From Drosophila miranda (taxonomy: Eukaryota; Arthropoda; Insecta; Diptera; Drosophilidae), in assembly GCF_003369915.1 (NCBI RefSeq), contig NC_046677.1, positions 11,966,001 through 12,030,000 on the forward strand: DNA of 64,000 bases. The letters run 5' to 3'. Below the pieces are notes generated by a model that ran no database searches, had not been told where the DNA came from, and was given only the letters and a program-made list of their open reading frames with translations. Positions 31,601 to 43,600 of this stretch are shown here, piece by piece (the stretch's first letter is position 1; every line of letters starts with the position of its first letter). The translations under genes were made by a program, and so were the position numbers.

Positions 31601-34600
31601 GGCTGCTGCCGCCGCTGTTGCTGTTGTTGCACTTCATTTGCACGGCGAAGGCAACGAAGCGTTAAACGGTTATGCATCAGCTGCCAGCGACACGCAGCCA
31701 GAGAGAGAGAGAGAGAGAGAGAGGGGAGGGAGAGAGAAAAGTGCGATAGGGAGAGATAAAAAGTGCAGCAAGTCGCTGGGGCCATATGCTAAATGGCCAA
31801 CGCAAAAACACCAGCAACAGCCACAGCTATAGCAGCGTTTGCAAAAAACAAGAAAAAACAAAAAACAGAAGATCAAAAGCTGCTCGAAGCTATAGATACC
31901 CTTTAATAGACATTATTTACATGGGTGCTATAAAAACAGTAGCCAGATATTGATGAAATGGTTGCAAGGACCCTTTTTTTCGATATTGTTTGGGTATAAC
32001 TTTATGTATCATCTTCTACAGCTACAATTTCTGCTCATTGTTTAGATGATCCATAGAAACGTAGCAGTTTTGCGTAGAAAGACTTGTTTTCTGAATGATT
32101 ATTCCTATGGAAACTATATGGTATGGAGCTATTATCATAGATGTATATATATGTATATCTTTAAACGAAGACGAACCAAAACTATTTTATTCTCTATAAA
32201 AGATGTCTTTACAATTGAGGGTTTAGTATACACTCTCGTATATTAATGTTTATCCTGTTTATTTTCTCTAATATTACCTCAAAGATCCGTCCATTTATAA
32301 AAAGAGTAGCCACTTCTTGATAAAATGTTTTGAAGCATATTTTAAGACGTTCCTTTTGATATTTTTTGGCCATAATTTCATGTATCACCTTCTATAAGTA
32401 GTAGTCCTCTACTGATTGATTAGATGATACAGAAATATCAGTTTTTCCTAGAAAGACCAATTTTTGTAGGATTGTTCCTATTGAAACTATACAATATAGA
32501 GCTCTCATCAAGTCGGCTTGGACTTATAAACTTTGTATGCAAATATCTTCAAAATTGGGGGTTTAACAAATACACAGTCGAGCAAAGGTGTGTTTGAGGT
32601 CTATCCCGAATAAATATCTCTCTTATATTAGCTCAAAGATCCGTCCTTCTCTATATGCTTGCCAAACATATCCTCGACATCATTAGACCCCAGCTTCCAG
32701 AGGGTACTCGCAGCAATGGCAACTTTAATTTGACTGTCAATGTGGCTGTTGCCTCTGCTGTTGCTGCTGCCACTGATGCATTGCTGAATTTATTGCTGAC
32801 AATTTGCAGACACAAAACAAAGTTCAAGTTCAATGGCAGTGCAGCCCACAAAAAAGTTTCAGTTTTAGACAACTAGCATTTCGAAATGACTTTAAGTTTG
32901 TTCAGCGGTAAAATCGCCAGTTACTGATAGCACGGTATCGGGAATGATAAGAGAGTGCTGCCCCGATAAGGTTAGACCTTCGATTAGCTGTGGTGGTGCT
33001 TTGATTACCGACTGACTTAAGTGGGTCGCCAGTCGGTGGCAGTCTTGGAGGTAGATTTATGACCAACGGGCGACGGGTGACATTTCTACACATAATGTTG
33101 CATAAATCATGCTGCAACGAATGCTGCCCCCCCACTTGAAAATTGTGGCAGACACAGCGGATACCGGCCATCAGGCGACCATGTGTTGCCAAAAATGGTG
33201 CTCTTGTACGAGAGCGTATCTTGTATCTGTATCTGTGGGACTCTGTGGCTGCTGCTACCCGTGGGCGTGTGCACTTTGACCTTTCAAATGATTTATGCCC
33301 TCAACAGCAGTAGGAATATGCCACAATGCCACAGCCGCTGCATCTGCCACAGCCCACAGCCCACACTGCAAACTGTAACTGCAACTGCAACACTTGACAT
33401 TTTGTTGTGGATTTACATAAAAAGGAACAGGAGAGGGAAGGCCAGGAGGGGGAGGGGAACAATTGTAACAATTGTCACATGGCTTCCATTCCTGATTTAT
33501 TATGCGGGGGCAGGGTCATGCCTCCGCCTTATGCCCGATTCGCATAGGAAAATCTTCTGTTGATTGATGAAGCATCCGTCCGGCCTTCGAGAGAGAGTGA
33601 AAGGGCCTGCCCAATGTCTAATTGATGAAGGCTGCACTTGGGGTCAGGCCGCCATTGAGGCGTCACATATTAATTTCCCAAAAGGCAACGTTTTAGCGGA
33701 GGTCTAACGAGTTTAACCTCTCGGCCAAACAAATAAACTATTTTCAAAGTTGATGGATTTTCCACGAAAATTAATGAAAATGCTATCCTGTGTGCCACCT
33801 TTTTATGATGGAAGTGTGCCTCGTTTAGGCTCTGGTTATTATAAGCAGTAGATATGATAGGGTATTCCATAGATACTACTTCTTAAAGCCAAAAAAACTC
33901 TCTTTTCAGCCCTAGAATTTAGTTTACTTTCTCAGAAAACCCTCCTTTAGCCAAAGTGCCATTCTGTGTTCCTTTTGCAGATTTCCTGTTTCGAGAGATT
34001 CCTTTTGTGCACCACACACATCACTTTTGTATCTTAATTCGATTTCTCATTCGTTTCGAAGCTGCCCGACTGCCTGCCGCTGCCACATAATAAAATGATT
34101 AACAAACTAATCCGTTCTGATTGTTTCACACACACAAACAAAGATACAATATATCGAGAGACATGAGCATCCATTGGGTCTTGAATGGATCGCAAAGAAA
34201 CTCGAGAAAAAATAGCAAATCATCATTAAAAAATCTTGGACAACGGGGGAGCCAATCCACAGTCCACAGATCCACAAAACGAAAGATACATCCAAGTCCG
34301 AGTGGAATTGCCTTTGATCCGCCGCTGCCGCCAGTCCACTGCAGTTTTTTGTTGTATTTTTTATAGTAGTAGAATGGAAGGCTCCTTCCTCTCTGGTCTC
34401 CAGTGAAAGATCAAGATGGCACTCTCCATTATTTGTACAATTGTGGATGCTCTCTCGCTCTCTCTCTCTCTGTGGCACTGTGGCCAAAGAAAATTATTGC
34501 TACTTAGATAAATTCGCCATTTGGCTAATGGTCTTCCCCGTCTTCCCCTCTGGCACAAACTTACGCTACCCCCATCGCAGATTTTGCCCATTTTATGGAT

Positions 34601-37600
34601 TTTCCATGTGGAAAACTTACCTGCAACGAGAGAGAGAAAGAAATGTAAAGGAAAATTAGTTGGAGAGTCTATAAAATGCAGCGGAAAAGGCATTTAATTT
34701 TAAGATTGGTTTTCGTACAAGAGATTTGAAAAGATATGCACTTCAAGATGGAAATGCTTGATTAAATCTTAAGCTTAAATGTTTAAACATTCAAAGATAT
34801 TTTAGCAAGTTTTTTTAGAGGAATCTTGAAAGATTAACTATTATTGAATACAAGTGAAATTCGTGGGAATTTTCAGTAATTATTGGTAAGGATTTCATTG
34901 GAGTTTCCATCTCTGCATTAAAAACATAATGTAAATCTTTATACCCTTATTTTAAAAAGCCGAAAATAACCCTAAGCTCTGCCATAAATTCTCCATTTAT
35001 GCTTTGCTTTCGAATAGTTATTCCAGTATCGCTTTCTTGTCATCTGATACATTCAAAATATTTCTACAGGCCCCCAAACCGATCGATCTGCTTCAAAACC
35101 ATTTCGAAATCGCTTAACAAACTCAATCAGAATTTACGAGACGCATTCTGTGCGTGGATTGTCCAATTTATCCCTTTATTAAAGACACTTTTTGAGCAGA
35201 AAACAATCAAAACAATGACTTGTCCCTGTGACACGATCAATGGCTATTCAAGTGCTCTACGTTTCCCCCTCTTTAAATTTCCATTCTTCTGTTTTTTATT
35301 GATTTCATGGCAAGACCGGAAGCCGCAAGAGAGGCACGTTCGGACAGAGACCAGGGACAAGCGACCAGAGACAATGAAGATGCAACCAGTTTGCTCGATG
35401 ACGACGATGATAATATAATATTTGAGTTGCGTTGAGTTTGAAAATTCAAAGCGACAGAGCGAGAAAAGCTGCTCCCCCCTCTTTGTTGCCTATTAAACAA
35501 AAGTGGGATGGGAAATGGGCTATGGTCGTGCGGCCTTCTCTCTGGTTTCTTCTGGATTCCGACTCTGTTCTGTGTTCATTTGTTTGTTTTGATTCTGGGT
35601 TTGGACTGGAGTTTACTTTTGCTGTGCTGATTTCCTCGGGGAGACAGACCTACAGACAGTTACAGAAGTGGAGACGGACTCGCACTCGCACTCGCACTCG
35701 CATTCGTCCTTTTGACTCCTCGAACAACAAACAAGCTTCATCATGGTCACGTCTTTATTTCTCTGTCTTTTCCCCATCTGGTGGCAGGAGATGCCACCAT
35801 GCCACCATGCCTCTACTCGTTTTTTGCGCCTTTTTCCTTGAGTTTGTCTTGTTTTTGCGGTCGGAAACAAGTTTTTGTTGTGTTCTGTTTTTGTCTTCTG
35901 TTCACTCACTCTCTGTAGGTCTTCTGGGAGCCCTGTTAAAGAACTACAAACTGGTTTGTTCAGCCAGCAGCCACCTGTGACGGGAGCCCCCCAAAAAAAT
36001 GCCCCAAGTCCAGGCGCACCGACAACAAAAATTAACAAACGACTCGAACAACACAAAAGCAAACACGTGCCCCGAAAGATCAGAGGTGGGTTCTGGCTTT
36101 TGCTGACTTGCATAGAAAAATGTATGATTATTCTCGTACTTGAATGTGGATATAAATATTTATAATTTAATTACAAATTGAATGCAAGCGCTAGATGAAA
36201 AAAGAAACAAGTAAGACGGCTATAAGTCATAGATCTATCGACTTGAATGTACCTGCTGTCAAAGATCTTTTGACGTTAATATACCTGCTACCCGCACTCG
36301 GGATTTATCCCAAGAACCCTTCTAGAATAAGTGGGAATATCATTTGTACGTCTGACAACAAGAACAATATCAGCAACTAGATAATATTATACGATTGCTG
36401 TGAATTTTAATAGATAGGTAATTAATAGTACTATTTATAAGTATCCTAAAGCTGTGGTTCCTATTTTGAAAACTGTCCACGACACAAGGGTTTTTCTTGA
36501 TTATTAATCACTGAAAAGACTGTGCAGAAGAGAGCCTGACGTCAAACTTCTCTCCTATATTCCCAAAATAAATATTTTCATACAAAAAACACCCATGGAA
36601 ATGGCTATAGGTATTCCCAGAGGGATGATAATCCATAAACGATGTATTTTCATAGATCAAACATGCTTTCCTTGGCCACCATATACCCTGTCGCTTAATG
36701 AGTACACAAATCTATGGAAATATTTGGGAATCATGTTCGAAAATAAGCCCCAGTACGAGTACTCGTAAATCCAATGTAGCTGTCATGTTGCCACTGACAA
36801 AAAACAAACTGCAGTTGAGAAACAGATGGAGACGCAGATGGAGTTGAGATATTAACTTTGAGATACTCGCACACACACACACACATGAGATTCAGAGTTG
36901 AAGTCACATTTGAGATATTCAGTTAGTCAACCAGTTTCTTTGTTGCAGCACTGCCGTGCCGCTTGTGGCACAGTGGCAATTACTATCTATGAGATACAAA
37001 TATATTGCATGTGGATTCAGCGCGCGCTGACAGGCAGGCAGCAGGCAGCAGGCAGGGAGCAGCAGCAGCCGCTCTCCACACAATCGCTGGCCAATCGCCA
37101 GTTGGCCATCACGTTTATCATACAGCAAACGGTTTTAATAAGCGATTTTTTAGATAGATAAAGAACCCAACAAGTTATTTAAGGCCCGGGCCACGGACCG
37201 AACTGGAGCTGGCAATTTGTTGGCATTTTGTCAGGCCCAAAGATTTATTAATTATGCAGCAGAAAGACTCTCGAAAGTAGAACACAAACGGTTGATGAAC
37301 CGTCCTTGACGGCCATAATGAGGCCTCCAGCTGCTGGTTAATGTATTTTGTTCGCCATCAAAGGTGTGACATTAAAAGGTGGGAGCAATCCATCAGAAAT
37401 CCCCTCAGAAATCTGCTCTTTAGAACGGATATTCAATTCGATTCATTCCATCACCCTTTCCATCGTCAGGTCTGTCTTTTTTGGTCGAAAACCATTAGAA
37501 AAATTAACAATCACAAGCCGTCAGGTGATTTCAGCCATTTAACACTCAATTGAAGCACTTGATTGAATTGAATTGAAATTGTAAGCACAAAAAGCCTCTT

Positions 37601-40600
37601 TACATTCATTAATTATGCTGGCCCTTCTCTTGAATGGTAGGAATAATAATAACAATCAAATTCACATTAATCAGAAATGAAGTGACGGACATGGCGATAT
37701 ATCATTGAATTTCTATACTTTTTGTAGTTTTACAAACGGAAAATAGAAGCAAATATGCTCGTAATGGAAAATTGTGGATAATTCTGATAATTTGGTATCC
37801 CCTTTCCGAAATACTCCATAGATATTAGTAATCTCTAATCACTTTATACTCCAGTTTTTCCCTCAACCTCGACCATCATCATGATGATGACACATTGTAT
37901 TTCGTTGGCAATTGCCAAATATGTAAATTGAAGAGTAAAAACATAAATAAATCAACAAATTAAATCAATTAAAAGCAATCAACTTTTGGCATTCAACAAT
38001 TGAACCCCATCGCTGAACTCTTTAATCGAATTTTATGATATTCTGATCTCACCTATGACATGGTCAGAGCTGCTCAAACTGTAGCACCTATGAGCCATTC
38101 TGTTAAAACTGTAAGAGCCATTCGGGGGAATGTCTTTAGAATTTTCTCGTACTTATTGAATACAAATAGTGTGTATTATATTATGCCTTAATCAAGTAAA
38201 AACTATCTTGTATTTATCCATTTTACTATCGAAAATGGGAAAAGCTATCGACCAATATGGAAGTCTTATGAAAACAATCAAAACTTGTACTTTTATAGCT
38301 TTTAGAAATCTCTTCACTTGCATAATGCCATCAAACCCATTCATATCTATTCCAAATAACTTTTAAACCATTAAAACTGAAACAAACTATCTTAGTATAT
38401 CGATAATTTATCTGTTATTTGCAGTTTCTATCGATCTTCATTATTAATTATCAACTGAGAGGCTGCCGCCTCTGTTCGCACGCCATCTGACAATTTCACT
38501 TTTCATTTTCATACTCCCTCGACGGCGGGCGGCTCAAGTTACCTACTAACCCAAGTCTCTGTCGCTGACGCTGTTGCTGGTGCTGTCGCTGTCGCATTCC
38601 CAAGACACAGTCCAGTCCCAGACCCAAACATTGGGGTACTGGCTGGCTGGCGGCAGCTGCTGCCCGAGCTGGAGCTGGAGCTAGTGCTCATAAATAAACA
38701 TGAAATAAACATGAAAAACGCCTTAAAAAACAAGAGCTTGTGGCGTCGCAGAGGCTAAGTCTAAAAACCGCTTTAAAAAAACGCGCCAAAAAACAAAACC
38801 TTAAGAAACCCGAGAGATAAAAAACAAACCAAACGTACTCCACTGTGTACTCGTCCGAACGGACGGCATTAATGGCAACTTTATTTGTTTTGAAAGCTGA
38901 CATTGATTGGACCCGCAATTGGCGACGAAATTGTTGGTGTAGTCTGCCTTTTGGGATCGGCCAGGTATCGCGGTATCGCGGTGTCGAGGGGTTTATGAAT
39001 GGGCATCGAGTGTGTATTTTGTGATCCCAAGGAGCAGGCAGTGCTCAAAAATATTCAACACGCACCGAGTGTTCGTGGGTTTTAATTGGGGTCAGGTTTT
39101 GGGGGATTTAATGTGGATAGTTATGGATTAATTCATCAAGAGAGTGATCGATGATATCGATTCATTTTGTGGCACGAAATTGTACATTTCCATCGCTAAA
39201 ATTCCACTCCAATCCTGCCTTCTCAGGTATCAAAGTATCAATGAGTTTTCTATATAAAGAAAACACTCTATAAATCATCATCGTCTTGCCTTTTGCAGGG
39301 CATTCCCATGGCTGAGCAAACCGCATTGAAAGCTGGCGATTTCTTTCGTGGACATATCAATTGCATGTTCTGCGAAATCAGGTCATCAGTTTTGGTCATC
39401 AGCAGTCGCAGCAGCAGTTGCCGCAGCAACAACAGATGTTGTTTGTGGGGTGCTGCTTGCACCAAAACGGACATCGTCGTAGGATTAAAATCAGGAACTG
39501 TAATCCATGGGACGTGAACCTAATGGGAAAGACGTTTGGGCCAGCGGTGGCTGTTCATTTATTTAATATGCCAGAGAGCAGAGCCAGAGCCAGAGTCGGA
39601 GCAAAGGAGGACCCCGAAGGCCTTAAGACAAGCGACAAATGCAGGCAGGCATGCAGCTCCAGCTCCAGCTCCAGCTCCAGAGGCACCTCATGCAAGTTTG
39701 ATTAAATCAATCAGTGGGTAAAGCATCTAACGGCGACTGACAGTCGTACTGCTTCAGCCTCTGGCTTCTGCCACTGCCACTGCGTCTGCCTCGGACTGTT
39801 GCAGTTGCAGTTGCATTTTCTGTACGAGTAGCGGCTGCAGTTGCAGTGGCATTGTTGGTCAAGTGTGGAGGTTGCTGCTGGTACGAGTACGAGTATGTAC
39901 ATTGCTTGGCCATATTCGATGACTTGCATTCGTAATGCCATAGCCGGATGAAGCGAATGCCAGGTGAAGACATCACCAGGAACAGCAGAGAGGAACGGAG
40001 AACGCAGAACATGGACACCATGAAATTTATAACAGTACCAGCAAAACATGAGGGAATTTGTTGAATTTATAGGAAATTTATAGGAACCTGTAATATTCTG
40101 TTCTGTTGAGTTTATACGCTTCTTGATGGGGTGATTGGTAGAGAAATATTCATTCAAAGAGTTATTTATTGTTTTTTGGCACTTTCTGTTAATAAATCGA
40201 TACCCACATCGATTGGCAATTGATTTATCGCCAAAAACCGATTAATAATCGATGAATTACAAGTCGCTACAGATCGCATGACGTTACGTTCAATTTTAGG
40301 ATTATTCTAGTGGCATCGATGAATGTTCGATACTTTTGATCGATTTATAGTCGATTATTGATCACTTTTAATTAAATTTACATCACCTGTTCGAGCTCCT
40401 CTTGCGGCGAGGCGGCCAATGTCAGCGATGGTTGGCCTCCCCCTGCCCCCCCACTGATCGGCGGACACGACTGCCGCTTGAAGTCCCTCCGGATGGCCAG
40501 CTCGTACCAGGGAATCAGCGGCTTGCTCCTCAGCGTCGTCTGGCAGCCGATCTTGAAGTCCAGCGGATCCATGTACTCCGGAGCCATGCGATTCAGATCG

Positions 40601-43600
40601 CTGACGGCCGCATCCGCCGAGGCGTAGATATTCCCCACCGACTTGTTGCCGCCGCGATGCGTCCGCCAGTGCCCGCCGGTGGCCATGTCCAGCATGGAGC
40701 CCACGGGCACATCGTGGCTGCGGTGCAGACCCGCCGCCATGCTCTTGACCCGCATGTGCCCCAGCGTGTGGTAGCGCCGATCCACGGCGTTCGGGAGCAT
40801 GGGCATGGCGTTGGGGACCACCAGGAGCTCATCCTGGTCGATGGTGGCGAGGCTCTGGCTCGTGAAGGACCTCTCCAACAGCTCCGCACTGTTGCTCCGC
40901 TGCGTGACTATCGGCAGCTCGTACAGATTGAGGCGTGTGCTGGTCGGAGGCCTCGTGGGCGTGGCATAGATCTTTGGCTTGGCATAAAGGCTCTCGCGGC
41001 GCACTGGTGCGGGCGGCGGTAGGCCTGTGGGCGAACGCGGCGCCTCCGTGAGAGACAGCGTCATGGGTCGTCGACAGCCCGTGGATCCCACGGAATTGTG
41101 GCGCAACGTGGGCGGACGTATCCTCGGATCGCGCTCCCGCTCCCGCTCTCGCTCCTGCATATCGAAACTGATCTTCGGCAGAGGCGAGTAGCAACCCCTC
41201 TCGGAGCTGTCGTAGGAGCTCCGCAGGCCGCTGTCCAACCGACGCTTGGGGCTATCCGGTGCGGTGTACAGGAAGATGTGCTCCTCCTCCCCCGCTGTAT
41301 TGTAGTCCGGGGTCTTGGGCGTGGCACTGCTCTGCAGGGAGTCCAGGGAGAAGCGGGAGTTCTTCTTGGCATTCTGGTAGTCGCAGGGCATGCTCCCGCC
41401 GCCCGAGGAGCTGGAGGCGTCAGAGAGCGGTCGAAAGCCCACAGGATTCGATGTGGTGCTCGCATAAATCGGCTCCAGATCTCCTCCAATGGTGGGTGTC
41501 CTCACGGGCTTCGCCCGGGCATAGATCTCCTCGCCATTCCCCTGGCTGTAGGTGCTCCTCAGCGACACTGTTCTCTTCCTCTGGGGCTGCAGTATGTGCG
41601 GCTGATGGGCCGGTGGCTGTGAGGAGGCAGCCGCTTCGGTGGCCTCTGCGGCGCGTATGGAACAGGAACGGGTCAGACCCCTCGCACGGATCGTGGCATA
41701 GCCATCAAAAATGGGCGCCGCAATCGGCGACGGAGGCGGTCGACTGCTGGTGCTGGCCGCAGACATCGTTTCGAGTTGGATTTTTCTTAAGTTTCGGACT
41801 TCGATTCGAGAGGTTTTCACAAGTTTTTCATTTTGGTTTTCGTCGGCTGTTCGTTGTTCACTTTAAACATTGATTAATCGCTGAATTGAGGATTCAAATT
41901 TATCATTTATTCATTCGACTCCGGGGGTAACCCAGATAGATATTGTTTAATGCTGCCCCCTTCACCGCACTCGCTCGCTGTTCATTGCTAGGGAGGCCCC
42001 CTGCCATCCCTTCATGGTGGCATCAATCATTTTTAATTGAAGCATGGATTCATTCATTGAGCGTCCAATGAACTCCACGGGACACGCCCTGGAATCCACA
42101 TGATGCCTCAAATGTGGGAGTTGATGCCTCAAGAGTCGGAGATGATATTCCTCAAAGTAAGAGTCACTCGAATCGTGGCTGTCCCTCAACTTGTCTCTGG
42201 TTTTCTGGTTTCTATGGCTAAGACGCCTCATTAACGCCTAATTAGCATCCATTTCACATGACGGGTTTTCTGATTGACGGCCAAAAAACTATCGCACCTC
42301 AGAGCAAGTTAATGGAGCAGCAGCACAATGGAGGAGATGGTGATGGGAGATGGATGTAGGAGGAGGAGGAGAGGCCAGGCCTAATGGATTCGACGGCTTT
42401 TCAATGTCAAACTGAGGAGCACGTGAGTGGAATCTAATGGGGCGGGTGTTACGAGAGCTTTCGATTGTACAGAGATCATAGACAACCCACAATTCTTTAG
42501 CGAATATATCCACGATTACCCGGAACTGCATTTTGCTTCGAGTTCTCCAACATCTTATAAGTTTTATCAACTACTTGACACATTCGACTGACACCCAACG
42601 AGCACTCAAACTCAAACACACAAACGAGTATCTATGTATCTATGTTTCTATGCTACTCGTACAAGCATGTGCCATGTGTGGTGCGCTGCCATTTCTGTAG
42701 CTTTTTCTGCCTGTCAATTGGTTTGTTAGTTCTTTGGCCTGCAGCAGTCGTTGACACTTGAGAGAGAGACAGCCACTGCCACAGCCACAGAAGGAGGAAC
42801 GGAACACTTCTGGTGGCAAGGCGAAAAAAAGCTGCCGCCTGCTGCTGGCCAAGAGGCTGGTCGGGGAGACTTGGGCTTGACTTCGGGCCTCTCCGACAAT
42901 AACAAGGAAATGCAATAAACAACAATTTTCTAATGTCATCAACATATAGACGATGACGACGACTACGACTACGTTTCGATGTTTTCTGCTTTATTGTTGT
43001 ATTTTTTGTCTGGAGCTGGAGGTCTCTCTCTGGACAGTTGTTGTTTTTAGCACTGCGTGAATTGGCTGTAATTGTTTTGATTGCACTTCATGGGGTAAGC
43101 CACAGCGTTCTGTGCTCTCTCTGCTAACTCTGTTAATAAACCACTTTAATTGTGGGGCCTGGAGTCCAGGATGTGAGGGAATGTATATCATTTTAATGTG
43201 GATGAAGTAATTAAACACGACATTAAAGTTCTCCAATAATTAGGGAGAGAGAGAGAGAGTGTCAGGAATGGAGAAATGTCAGAGAGATCAAAGATAAGTG
43301 CAGGAATCTGAGATAGGAATAAGTGTTGTATTTTAAAGGGGATTGGATTGGAACAATTAGCTCAAAAAATAACATACTGCCATAATTGCCAGAAGTCATA
43401 GAAATTCTTATAAAACTACGGGTTCTACGGTGATTAAAGCTTGGAACTTTAAGTTTAAGGCCACATTTTCAAGTTCAACCTTCAACACTGTCATATGGGG
43501 CGTGCCACCAAGACTCAACAGCCTTAAAGTCAAACAAAAACTTTTTTAACTTTATAAAATGCAACAAAAAGCAGCCAAAAACTTTGTTTCAAGTCAAACT

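Larger units (their letters stand above)
28556..40377. other. Sickie large intron, 3' part, mostly non-coding
   Basis: AT-rich intronic DNA. It contains a tandem duplication (31927-32652), a recursive splice site (34615-34627), a GA-rich tract at 31700-31735, a small direct repeat at 30905-30960 (CTCAATTTGCCCGGCCAATA twice), and at 36198-36300 a segment (AAACAAGTAAGACGGCTATA) that looks like a degraded dispersed repeat. A donor-like GAG|GTGAGT on the minus strand at 28820 could belong to a non-coding alternative first exon but is in the wrong phase for coding. I see no other gene. Confidence 0.5.

Noticed and set aside
36198-36380. AAACAAGTAAGACGGCTATA segment as a named transposable element
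   Set aside because: It resembles dispersed repeats seen in fly genomes, but I cannot define ends or a family from this window, so it is only mentioned in the intron description.
40402-41022. 206-codon plus-strand frame (also 41098-41622 and 41259-41873)
   Set aside because: Shadows of the 462-codon minus-strand ORF, with Arg/Pro-rich random-like composition.
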